Shown here: positions 1-6,870 of the stretch, in pieces
How positions within the stretch are numbered: the first letter of the stretch is position 1
Layout: each line of letters opens with the position of its first letter
Assembly (NCBI GenBank): GCA_031418215.1
Contig: JANOXC010000068.1
Location: forward strand, 1-18,580
Reading direction: 5' to 3'
DNA from: JANOXC01 sp031418215
GTDB taxonomy: Bacteria > Bacteroidota > Bacteroidia > AKYH767-A > OLB10
Length of the DNA stretch: 18,580 nt
Program-made: the position numbers and the translations under genes
The notes under the pieces: model-generated
The model's input: the letters and a program-made list of their open reading frames with translations, nothing else
What the model was told of the DNA's origin: nothing
Databases searched by the model: none

Positions 1-360
1 ACTTAATCCCCCATTAATAATTGATAATGCGTTTAATGCTAACCCTCCGGTGGAATTAGAAGCAATTGCATTCAGGTTCCTGGGATAAGAGTAACAACTC
101 TTATTTATTTTATAGTAGGAGCATAAGGTTCCTGAACTCAAACTAATTTTATTATATGACTGATTTAAGTCAAAATCAGTAACCCCATCATTATTTATAT
201 CCATTGGATACGTCTGATGGGTGGTGGAGGTGAGATTTAAATCCTGAATAGTATCATCCGGAATCACATCCGTATAAATGATTTGTGCTTCTGATTTCAG
301 AAAACAGAAGGTGGATGTTAGCAGTAGGGTAATGATTGATTTGATAATTTGTCTTTTCAT
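1..360 (-). CDS. Secreted protein, N-terminal part only (runs off left edge)
   Basis: Reading leftwards from an ATG at 360-358, an open frame of 120 codons runs to the window edge without a stop. The first ~25 residues form a typical signal peptide: MKR, a hydrophobic stretch (IITLLLTSTFCFL), then a SEAQ end of the kind common in Bacteroidota exported proteins. Around residues 55-66 the motif MDINNDGVTDFDL is an Asp/Asn-rich calcium-loop-like segment, as in many Bacteroidota surface proteins with FG-GAP-like or EF-hand-like repeats. The rest is rich in Ser, Asn and Thr and has no catalytic signature I recognise. Secretion, possibly by T9SS, is inference because the C-terminus is outside the window. 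It is transcribed divergently from the sensor kinase at 548. Confidence 0.7.
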   Translation of the reverse strand, partial: MKRQIIKSIITLLLTSTFCFLKSEAQIIYTDVIPDDTIQDLNLTSTTHQTYPMDINNDGVTDFDLNQSYNKISLSSGTLCSYYKINKSCYSYPRNLNAIASNSTGGLALNALSIINGGLS

Positions 361-534
361 TTTGATTTATTAAAATTATACTTGTTTATTTATTGAATTA
401 TCTTTCGTCTCGAAGTGGGACAAAGTTGAATTGAAAAACCAGATGCAGCAATAGCAGGAATATGCTGAATTAGCCTTTATTGTGGCAGCTAAAACAACAG
501 GTTTATGGGGTATGTTCAGTTTGTATTATCCGTT

Positions 535-542
535 TATCTTTG
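535..542 (+). promoter_or_regulatory. Bacteroidota -7 promoter element (TATCTTTG) before the sensor kinase
   Basis: TATCTTTG is an exact match to TAnnTTTG, the -7 consensus of the Bacteroidota housekeeping sigma factor. Only 5 nt separate it from the ATG at 548, so the transcript would start at or just before the start codon. I see no convincing -33 TTTG at normal spacing; a TTTG at 520-523 is too close. The element also argues against the in-frame GTG at 482 as the start. Confidence 0.45.
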
Positions 543-547
543 ACAGT

Positions 548-3500
548 ATGAAAAGGTGGACGGTACTACTTCTGTTTTTTTTCCAAAGTGGAATTGCTCA
601 GCTTCCGCAATACGACTGGTCATCGCTAAAAAATCTTACTACTGTTGATGGATTGCCTTCCAATTATACCGATGTGCTGATGCAGGACAGCCGCGGATTT
701 ATGTGGTTCCTGACCTATAATGGTATTGTTCGATATGACGGCATTACTATGAAAAAATATTTGCCCGACATCAATGATTCCAATTCCTTTTCATCAGATT
801 GGGGCTATGATATGACTGAAGATAAAGAGGGCAATATCTGGATCGCATGCGGCAATACAGGTATATATATGTTGAATACGGTTTCCGATAAGATGATACA
901 TTATCATCATATTCCGAACAACATTAACTCAATTGCAAATGATGGGATATCAGATTTCGAAACTGATGCCGTCGGCAATCTTTGGATCAGCACCAATGGT
1001 GGGTTGAGCTCATATGATATAAAAACCAAAAAGTTCAACTCATTTTATCATAAGTCCGGTGACAGTACCAGCATCAGTCATAACTATGTTTGGCGAATGT
1101 GCAAAGATGACAATGAGAATTTATGGCTTGCCACTTCCGTTGGGTTTGATTGTTTTAATACTGTTACCGGAAAAGTGATCATGCATATTACTGATCCGAC
1201 AATAATTAATTTAGCAATTAAAAAGGACAATCCCTTGCTGGTTTTTAAAGGGAATAAGCATACCATCTGGCTTGTATGTCAGAATACCGGGGCTTTCAAA
1301 TACGATATTGATGAAAATAAAATACTCATGCATTTCTCTTCTGATAAAAAAAACCCTTTGTCGATCCATGCCAATGGAATTTCACAAGTGTTCGAAGACA
1401 GGCATGGAAATATATGGATCAGCAATGATGGGCTTGATGTTTACGAGAAAGCGTCCGGAAAAATGATCAATGCAAGCCTTCTTAACCCATTAGCAGGATC
1501 ATTCAGCAGAATGATTCAGGACAAGCAGGGGAAACTATGGATGGCTACAGGCCTTAATGGTATTACTTCAATTGATCCTCTTCACAAAAAATTCGGACAA
1601 ATTCCTGAACGCAATCAATCCATACCAGCTTCTGCAATGCTTACGCAGCTTGATATGGGTAAAAATAGTTTTTTAACTACAACTGAAAACGGAGCTTTTA
1701 TTTGTTATGCTAGTGAAAAACAATTAAAGCCGTTTTTACTTCCTTATAAAAATAGAGAATTAACTACCGAAGGATTTATTTCCGGTTCTTATATTGATAA
1801 TACCGGGTTACTTTTTCTTGGCACAGCAACTAAAATAATTACGTACGACACAACATCAAAGCAAATTCATTTATACGAACATGATATAAATGACAGTACA
1901 AGCTTCAGCGAACTCGCATGTACCGGAGTGGTTCGCGACAAGAAGGGACGCTACTGGTGTGCTGCTTACGGAGGAGGGCTTAACAGGTTTTACCGCGAAA
2001 CCGGAAAATTCAAATCATATAAAGTGCATGATGGAAAAAATTCAATCAGTACCAATTCTATCCACAACATTTTTATGGATTCGAATGGAAATCTGTATGT
2101 AGGCTCTACTGGAGGGGGTTTCATTCAATTTGATCCTGATGCTGAATCATTTTACACTTACAAACACATAGTCGGAAATCCTGAAACGCCTTCAAACGAT
2201 AATGTTGAATATTTTTATGAATCAAAACAAGGTTACATTTATTTTACAACACAGGGAGGTGGGTTAAATGTGTTTAATCCGAAAACAAAAACATTCCGAT
2301 CATGGACGACTAATGATGGGTTTGCTAGCAATATTATTTCAGGAATACTTGAGGATAATCACGGCAACCTTTGGTTGGGAACCTATTTGGGAATTAGTTG
2401 TTTTTCATTGCAAACGGATCCATTCCATACGGATTGTAAATTTCAAATTCGAAATTACAATGTGAATGATGGCTTGCCATGCAACGAATTCATGTTTGGT
2501 GGTGTTTACAAAGACAAAGAAGGAAATTTATATTTTGGAACAGCATGTGGAAAGATTGTCTATTTCAATCCCGATGAATTAAAGGATAACACATTTAAAC
2601 CACTTGTATACATAACGGGTTTTTCGTTATTTAACAAAGAGGTAATCCCATCAGACACAAATAAATATTTAAAAACGGCAGTTGAGTTTACAAAAGAAAT
2701 CACACTTAGTTATAAAGAAAATGTCATCTCCTTCTCCTTTGCTGCACTAAATTACATTCATCCTGAAAATAATCACTACGCATATAAACTTGAAGGATTC
2801 AATAATGACTGGATTTATACAGATGCAACGAAACGTTTTGCTAATTATACAAATCTTGATCCGGGTGAGTATATTTTTAAAGTAAAAGGCAGCAACAATG
2901 ATGGAGTTTGGAATGAAACACCTGTAACATTGAAGTTAATTATCTCCCCTCCTTTCTGGGCAACATGGTGGTTCCGTCTTATTATTGCAGTAATAATTTC
3001 AGCAATCATTTATATTTTATATCGTTTCCGGATTAATCAATTGATGAAGTTGCAGGCAATTCGTAATCGCATTGCGCACGATTTGCACGATAATATTGGT
3101 TCAACATTAAACAGTATTTCTATTTATAGCGAGGTGGCGCAAAACAAATCAAAAGATAACATTCCTGAACTGGAACTAATTGGCGAAAGCTCGCGCAAAG
3201 TAATGGATGCTATGAGCGATATAGTGTGGACAATTAATCCTGAGAATGATTCATTCGAGAAAATTATATTCCGTATGCGTTCACATACTCATCTGATGAT
3301 GAAAGCTAAAAGTATTGAATACACATTTAAAGCAGATGAAAATTTAAATGAGCTTACCTTGCCTATGCAAACAAGGAAAAATTTTTACCTTATATTTAAA
3401 GAAACACTTAATAATCTGCTTAAATATTCAAAAGCAACCCATGCCGGAATTTTGCTCAATTATTCAGATCACACTATTCAATTGACTATTCGTGATAACG

Positions 3501-3646
3501 GTATTGGATTCGATATTGCAAATCCACCTAGAGGGAACGGGTTAAATAATATGAAACTGCGAGCACTGGAAATTAAAGCTGATTTGAAAATTGAATCGGA
3601 AATTGAAAGTGGAACATCAGTTGAATTAAATTTGAAAATTAAATAA
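548..3646 (+). CDS. Beta-propeller sensor histidine kinase (Reg_prop / Y_Y_Y / HisKA_3-type)
   Basis: A 1032-residue inner-membrane sensor kinase whose sensor lies in the periplasm. I start it at the ATG at 548: it gives a clean signal peptide (MKRWTVLLLFFFQSGIAQ) and has a -7 promoter element just upstream; the in-frame GTG at 482 would bury the signal. Residues ~25-700 carry about 13-14 propeller repeats of the type D-x-x-G-N-[LI]-W-[LI]-[GSA]-T, enough for two seven-bladed propellers. A Y_Y_Y domain (~725-795, ending NLDPGEYIFKVKGSNNDG) and one membrane helix (~803-829) follow. The kinase has the phosphoacceptor His844 in AHDLHDNIGS, an N box (FKETLNNLLKYSKA, ~950-963), a G1 box (DNGIGFD, ~983) and a G2 box (GNGLNNM). 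No receiver is fused; the regulator is the next gene, one base on. The ligand is unknown: similar hybrid sensors in Bacteroides read oligosaccharides, but no glycan gene is nearby. Confidence 0.92.
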   Translation: MKRWTVLLLFFFQSGIAQLPQYDWSSLKNLTTVDGLPSNYTDVLMQDSRGFMWFLTYNGIVRYDGITMKKYLPDINDSNSFSSDWGYDMTEDKEGNIWIACGNTGIYMLNTVSDKMIHYHHIPNNINSIANDGISDFETDAVGNLWISTNGGLSSYDIKTKKFNSFYHKSGDSTSISHNYVWRMCKDDNENLWLATSVGFDCFNTVTGKVIMHITDPTIINLAIKKDNPLLVFKGNKHTIWLVCQNTGAFKYDIDENKILMHFSSDKKNPLSIHANGISQVFEDRHGNIWISNDGLDVYEKASGKMINASLLNPLAGSFSRMIQDKQGKLWMATGLNGITSIDPLHKKFGQIPERNQSIPASAMLTQLDMGKNSFLTTTENGAFICYASEKQLKPFLLPYKNRELTTEGFISGSYIDNTGLLFLGTATKIITYDTTSKQIHLYEHDINDSTSFSELACTGVVRDKKGRYWCAAYGGGLNRFYRETGKFKSYKVHDGKNSISTNSIHNIFMDSNGNLYVGSTGGGFIQFDPDAESFYTYKHIVGNPETPSNDNVEYFYESKQGYIYFTTQGGGLNVFNPKTKTFRSWTTNDGFASNIISGILEDNHGNLWLGTYLGISCFSLQTDPFHTDCKFQIRNYNVNDGLPCNEFMFGGVYKDKEGNLYFGTACGKIVYFNPDELKDNTFKPLVYITGFSLFNKEVIPSDTNKYLKTAVEFTKEITLSYKENVISFSFAALNYIHPENNHYAYKLEGFNNDWIYTDATKRFANYTNLDPGEYIFKVKGSNNDGVWNETPVTLKLIISPPFWATWWFRLIIAVIISAIIYILYRFRINQLMKLQAIRNRIAHDLHDNIGSTLNSISIYSEVAQNKSKDNIPELELIGESSRKVMDAMSDIVWTINPENDSFEKIIFRMRSHTHLMMKAKSIEYTFKADENLNELTLPMQTRKNFYLIFKETLNNLLKYSKATHAGILLNYSDHTIQLTIRDNGIGFDIANPPRGNGLNNMKLRALEIKADLKIESEIESGTSVELNLKIK

Positions 3647-3647
3647 T

Positions 3648-4286
3648 ATGAATATCAGAGTTGCAATTTTTGACGATAATAAAAACCTGCTCGACAGCCT
3701 GTTTCAGTTGATCAATGGCTCCTCAGGCTTTGAATGTGTCGGAGCTTTTCCCAATTGTAATGAGTTAACGAGTGATATTAAAAAATCAAAGCCTGATGTT
3801 GTGCTTATGGATATTGAAATGCCCGGTATATCAGGAATTGAAGCAGTTCGCTTATTGAAAGAAAAATTTCCTCATGTAAAGATTATGATGGAAACCATTT
3901 TTGAGGAAGATGAAAAAATATTTGCTTCTATTTGTAACGGAGCGGAGGGATATATTTTAAAAAATACGCCTCCTGCCATGATTCTCGATTCCATTCGGGA
4001 AGTTTATGCCGGCGGTGCGCCAATGACACCAAGTATTGCAAGTAAGGTTTTAAAAATGTTCCGCACACACTCTTCCCCGGTGAAAAATGATTCATTTAAC
4101 CTCACCGAGAGAGAAAAGGAAATTTTATCCTGTCTCGTTGAAGGAATGAGCTACAAATTAATTGCGGATAAATGTTTTATTACAGTTGACACTGTTGGCG
4201 GTCATATCAGAAATATTTATGAGAAGTTACAGGTCCATTCCAAATCAGAGGCTGTTGCGAAAGCAATAAAAGGAAAAATTGTTTGA
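3648..4286 (+). CDS. NarL/FixJ-type response regulator (receiver + LuxR HTH)
   Basis: A 212-residue DNA-binding response regulator, certainly the partner of the kinase upstream: its ATG lies one base after the kinase stop, so the two are co-transcribed and probably translationally coupled. The receiver (~1-120) has the acidic pair Asp9/Asp10, the phosphoacceptor Asp55 in VVLMDIEMPG, the switch Thr83 and the conserved Lys105 (ILKN). The LuxR helix-turn-helix (~150-208) begins LTEREKEILSCLVEGMSYK and its recognition helix reads TVDTVGGHIRNIYEKLQV, followed by HSKSEAVAKA. The second half of the helix has GG where many family members have a basic or polar pair, so DNA recognition may differ. Targets are unknown; the secreted-protein gene at 4759 is a candidate only because it is near. 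I see no clear terminator after the stop. Confidence 0.93.
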   Translation: MNIRVAIFDDNKNLLDSLFQLINGSSGFECVGAFPNCNELTSDIKKSKPDVVLMDIEMPGISGIEAVRLLKEKFPHVKIMMETIFEEDEKIFASICNGAEGYILKNTPPAMILDSIREVYAGGAPMTPSIASKVLKMFRTHSSPVKNDSFNLTEREKEILSCLVEGMSYKLIADKCFITVDTVGGHIRNIYEKLQVHSKSEAVAKAIKGKIV

Positions 4287-4453
4287 AGATTTTTAGCGTA
4301 GAGATTTTTTAGAAGGGTTACAAATAAATTGCTGCCCTAGTTGCATAAATCATTTACTTTATAATAATTATTCCGTTTTCGCTTCTTTAAACTCCGTATC
4401 AAGACGGAACTGATGAAAATGACAATGGGGTGATAACTCCACTTTGTTTTCTA

Positions 4454-4528
4454 TGGTAGTCCCGACAGGAATCGAACCTGCATCAAAAGTTTAGGAAACT
4501 TCTATTCTATCCATTGAACTACGGGACC
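4454..4528 (-). tRNA. tRNA-Arg (anticodon CCT)
   Basis: Read on the minus strand, 4528-4454 folds into a full cloverleaf. The acceptor stem is GGTCCCG with CGGGACT (pair 1-72 is a G.U wobble), the D arm GTTC/GAAT with GG in the loop, the anticodon arm GAAGT-TTCCTAA-ACTTT, a 4-nt variable region, and the T arm GCAGG-TTCGATT-CCTGT. Discriminator A73 is followed by an encoded CCA. The anticodon CCT (plus-strand 4493-4495) reads the arginine codon AGG. The gene stands alone, with a -7 promoter element 12 nt upstream. Confidence 0.95.
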
Positions 4529-4540
4529 ATTTTGACGGGG

Positions 4541-4548
4541 CAAAAGTA
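4541..4548 (-). promoter_or_regulatory. Promoter -7 element (TACTTTTG) of the tRNA-Arg gene
   Basis: On the minus strand TACTTTTG is an exact TAnnTTTG match ending 12 nt before the mature tRNA 5' end. This leaves a 5' leader of only a few bases for RNase P to remove. The -33 box is not obvious; TTG at normal spacing is missing. The position relative to a certain gene makes this one of the better-supported promoter calls in the window. Confidence 0.5.
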
Positions 4549-4717
4549 ACAAAAAAACCGGGATTATTAATTATCAACTCAATGTATCTTCAATGTCTCC
4601 CACAAAGGATACTGAAGGAAAATGAGCGATGCTGGAGAGAAGTTCAAGATGAAATAAATGAACTAACTGTTAGCTATAAATTTTAGAATACAGGAACGAA
4701 AATTCTATTCTTTCATT

Positions 4718-4725
4718 TACCTTTG
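4718..4725 (+). promoter_or_regulatory. Promoter -7 element (TACCTTTG) of the T9SS-sorted protein gene
   Basis: TACCTTTG matches TAnnTTTG exactly and lies 33 nt before the ATG at 4759. The expected transcript would have an A-rich leader of about 25-30 nt, a normal arrangement for Bacteroidota. No good -33 TTTG is visible at 17-23 nt upstream, so this is a moderate call. Confidence 0.4.
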
Positions 4726-4758
4726 ATTTAAATAACAAAAATAAAATTAACCACCTTC

Positions 4759-6123
4759 ATGAAAAAAATTACTCTACTATTAACCTCTATTCTTTTGTAT
4801 TGTGCTGTTGGTGCACAATCCCTAAAAAACAACTCGGCTATTACAACTCGCAACTGGGCCATGATTGGGAACACTTCCATAAATGCTGTTGAAAAAATAA
4901 CCGGAATAATCGTTCCAAATGATACTTGCATTAACGCAACAGCTATTAATTCCTTGCTTGGCGGTCCTTTTAATATTGAAATGGTAGCTGGTCCTTATGA
5001 TAATAGCAATGCATCAACCGATTCAACAGATTCTGCAACCGGATGGGCATGTTTTGGTGAGCCCAATGGTTCTGCTGCAGCTCCTGAATTAAACAACACC
5101 CTTTGGTTTACATTTACTGGTGATGGAGGATTCTACTTTATGGAAAGTGGCACTTGTGCCGGTGTTACCAATTATATTGATTACGGCGATACGCAGTTTG
5201 CTTTGTACAGCGGCACCTGCGGATCATTGACTCCTATAAAATGCAATGAAGACGGTCCCAATTCAACTTCTTCAACTTTTCCTGCGGGGCTTTCCATTCA
5301 AACTACTATAGGTGTAACTTATTATCTGCTGGTAGATGGCTTTAGTTCATCAGGTACAGTAGCTTCCGGAGAGTTTTGTATAAAAGTAACAAGCTTACCA
5401 ATTATACCCTGCACTGATCCGTCGATTACAATCGGTACTACTACACAAAACAAAACCACTTTCTGTCTTATTGATGCAGATACTTTTCAAATAAATGTTG
5501 CAGGAGCAATTGCACCAAATGTTGGAGATTATTCAGGAATAAGCATTGTGGTTTCCAATGCACCATTGACTGCTGCTGATCCAAATGCTGATCCAGCTGC
5601 AGTGTTCTATTATAATTTCGCAAATCCTGCTCCGGCAATTTTCACGCGCACCTGGCCAAATGCAGGCGTTTTTATTACAACACCCGGAACCTACTACTTT
5701 ACACCGGTGCTCTTTGGTAATGCAATAGCATTTAGTACGCCAACAAAATTTCTAAATAACCTGACACTCGATACAACATGTATAACCTTTGGTACGCCTG
5801 CTGTTTTTACTGTGCTGTCGCAAACAGATCCGTTCTGCACTGTTGGAATAACAGATTATATGAATGGAAAGAATGCGGGGATTTCTGTATATCCTTCCCC
5901 TGTATCCGACAATCTGTACATTGATTTTATCTCATCTAATGAGTCGAATACAGTACTTTTAATAACTGATTTTACAGGACGAATATTAATCAGTAAAAAC
6001 ATTGCAACAATAAGCGGAACGAATAAAACATCTATTAATGTTAACGCCCTTTCTTCCGGATTATATATGGCAACTATTAGTGATGGCAATGGTTTGAGAA
6101 CAATCAGATTTGTTAAATACTAA
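4759..6123 (+). CDS. Secreted protein with T9SS type A sorting domain
   Basis: A 454-residue exported protein. It starts MKKITLLLTSILLYCAVGAQ, a signal peptide ending in the usual AQ. Residues ~53-212 resemble a bacterial pre-peptidase C-terminal (PPC)-like beta-sandwich module: PNDTCINATAI at the start, NNTLWFTFT, FALYSGTCGSLTPIKCNED and GVTYYLLVDG. Paired Cys residues here and around 217-360 suggest disulphides. The last ~80 residues (375-454) are a type A T9SS C-terminal domain: ISVYPSPVSDNLYI, then LSSGLYMATI and a basic end, RFVKY. So it should cross the outer membrane by T9SS and be released or anchored at the surface. No catalytic domain is visible; an adhesin-like or structural role is possible but not shown. 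It has its own promoter candidate and stands as a single gene. Confidence 0.88.
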   Translation: MKKITLLLTSILLYCAVGAQSLKNNSAITTRNWAMIGNTSINAVEKITGIIVPNDTCINATAINSLLGGPFNIEMVAGPYDNSNASTDSTDSATGWACFGEPNGSAAAPELNNTLWFTFTGDGGFYFMESGTCAGVTNYIDYGDTQFALYSGTCGSLTPIKCNEDGPNSTSSTFPAGLSIQTTIGVTYYLLVDGFSSSGTVASGEFCIKVTSLPIIPCTDPSITIGTTTQNKTTFCLIDADTFQINVAGAIAPNVGDYSGISIVVSNAPLTAADPNADPAAVFYYNFANPAPAIFTRTWPNAGVFITTPGTYYFTPVLFGNAIAFSTPTKFLNNLTLDTTCITFGTPAVFTVLSQTDPFCTVGITDYMNGKNAGISVYPSPVSDNLYIDFISSNESNTVLLITDFTGRILISKNIATISGTNKTSINVNALSSGLYMATISDGNGLRTIRFVKY

Positions 6124-6221
6124 TCATATCCGTCATTCGTACTTTAATTGTCTCCTTTAGGGTACACTTAAATATGTTTTTCCCAAATGGATTTTTATTT
6201 GATACGATTCAATATACCTTT

Positions 6222-6319
6222 TTTAACGCAAAGGCCGCAAAGATTTCCGCAAAGATCGCTGAGAAAACAATTTGCTTTGTGGACTTTGCGTTTTTTTCTC
6301 TGCGAACTTTGCGGTTAAT
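6222..6319 (+). repeat. Degenerate CGCAAAG repeat element with inverted arms
   Basis: The left half carries GCAAAG at about 9-bp spacing (CGCAAAGGC, CGCAAAGAT, CGCAAAGAT). The right half carries the complement (TTTGCTTTGTGG, ACTTTGCG, CTTTGCGG). The ends match inversely: TTAACGCAAAG at 6223-6233 and CTTTGCGGTTAA at 6307-6318. The whole could fold into an imperfect hairpin of about 95 nt. Elements of this CGCAAAG type are scattered in many Bacteroidota intergenic regions; their function is not established. It lies between two convergent genes and any short reading frame across it is an artefact of the repeat. Confidence 0.65.
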
Positions 6320-6364
6320 TGTAATGTTGAGTGAAATGAGCTATCATCGCCTATTGAATATCTT

Positions 6365-6778
6365 TTATTTAGTTCGCCCATCGATAATCTTATCATATTC
6401 GTCATCCTGAGGCTCCCACAATTCAATTTTATTTCCCTCTAAATCCATTATGTGTACAAACTTTCCGTATTCGTAAACTTCTATTTTATCTAAAATCGTT
6501 ACGCCTCCCTTTTTTAATTCTTCAACTATCGCCTCCAAATTCTCAACCCTGTAATTGATCATAAATTCCCTTGTGGAAGGCTCAAAGTACTTTGTTGTCT
6601 CAGTAAAAGGACTCCATTGTGAATATCCTTTTTGATTCGCATTGTCTGCGTGCCGCCATTCAAAGGTTGCTCCGTATTGATCGGTATTCAAACCTAAATG
6701 TTCTTTATACCATGCTTTTACTTTATCCGGATCTTTACACTTGAAAAAGATTCCCCCAATTCCTGTTACTTTTTTCAT
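6365..6778 (-). CDS. VOC-superfamily (glyoxalase/bleomycin-resistance fold) protein
   Basis: A 137-residue cytoplasmic protein of single-domain VOC length. It opens with the family pattern TGIGGIFFKCKDPDKVKAWYKEHLGL, and ends with the second-half pattern GKFVHIMDLEGNKIELWEP, in which Glu119 is the usual C-terminal metal-ligand position. The middle shows the long loop (FEWRHADNANQKGYSQWSPF) and the second alpha helix (ENLEAIVEELKKGG). Members include glyoxalase I, extradiol dioxygenases and drug-binding proteins; the substrate cannot be told from sequence. The gene lies 92 bp downstream of the SpoIIE phosphatase on the same strand, with two hairpins between them and no TAnnTTTG element of its own, so read-through from the upstream gene is possible. 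Confidence 0.85.
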   Translation of the reverse strand: MKKVTGIGGIFFKCKDPDKVKAWYKEHLGLNTDQYGATFEWRHADNANQKGYSQWSPFTETTKYFEPSTREFMINYRVENLEAIVEELKKGGVTILDKIEVYEYGKFVHIMDLEGNKIELWEPQDDEYDKIIDGRTK

Positions 6779-6802
6779 AATTTATTGCTTTTGTTTTTTA
6801 CT

Positions 6803-6825
6803 CTTCAGCAGTTGCACTGCTGAAG
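6803..6825. repeat. Perfect 10-bp inverted repeat (hairpin), 3-nt loop
   Basis: CTTCAGCAGT and ACTGCTGAAG flank the loop TGC. It sits between the SpoIIE phosphatase gene and the VOC gene on the minus strand. No T-run follows it in either direction, so it is not a standard Rho-independent terminator. It may stabilise or process the mRNA, or be one copy of a dispersed palindromic repeat. Confidence 0.6.
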
Positions 6826-6836
6826 TTCTTAATCAG

Positions 6837-6850
6837 CGAGTTTCAACTCG
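6837..6850. repeat. Second small hairpin (CGAGTT-TC-AACTCG)
   Basis: A 6-bp stem with a 2-nt loop as drawn, more likely 5 bp with a 4-nt loop, starts 12 nt beyond the hairpin at 6803-6825. The pair of hairpins together resembles the two-hairpin intergenic palindromes found as dispersed repeats in Bacteroidota and other phyla. Confidence 0.45.
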
Positions 6851-6870
6851 TTTCAATATTTAATAGAAAT

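Noticed and set aside
482..547. GTG at 482 as the start of the sensor kinase, adding 22 residues
   Set aside because: It puts non-signal sequence before a good signal peptide, and a -7 promoter element lies between 482 and the ATG at 548.
3648..4286. Quorum-sensing LuxR regulator
   Set aside because: The N-terminal domain is a phosphorylatable receiver with Asp55, not an autoinducer-binding domain.
6222..6319. CRISPR array, because of regularly spaced GCAAAG units
   Set aside because: Units are 6-9 bp with 2-3 bp between them, mirrored in two halves; there are no unique spacers of 30-40 bp and no cas genes.
6174..6426. Short reading frames on both strands across 6174-6426
   Set aside because: They translate the CGCAAAG repeat and the end of the VOC gene and have no protein character.
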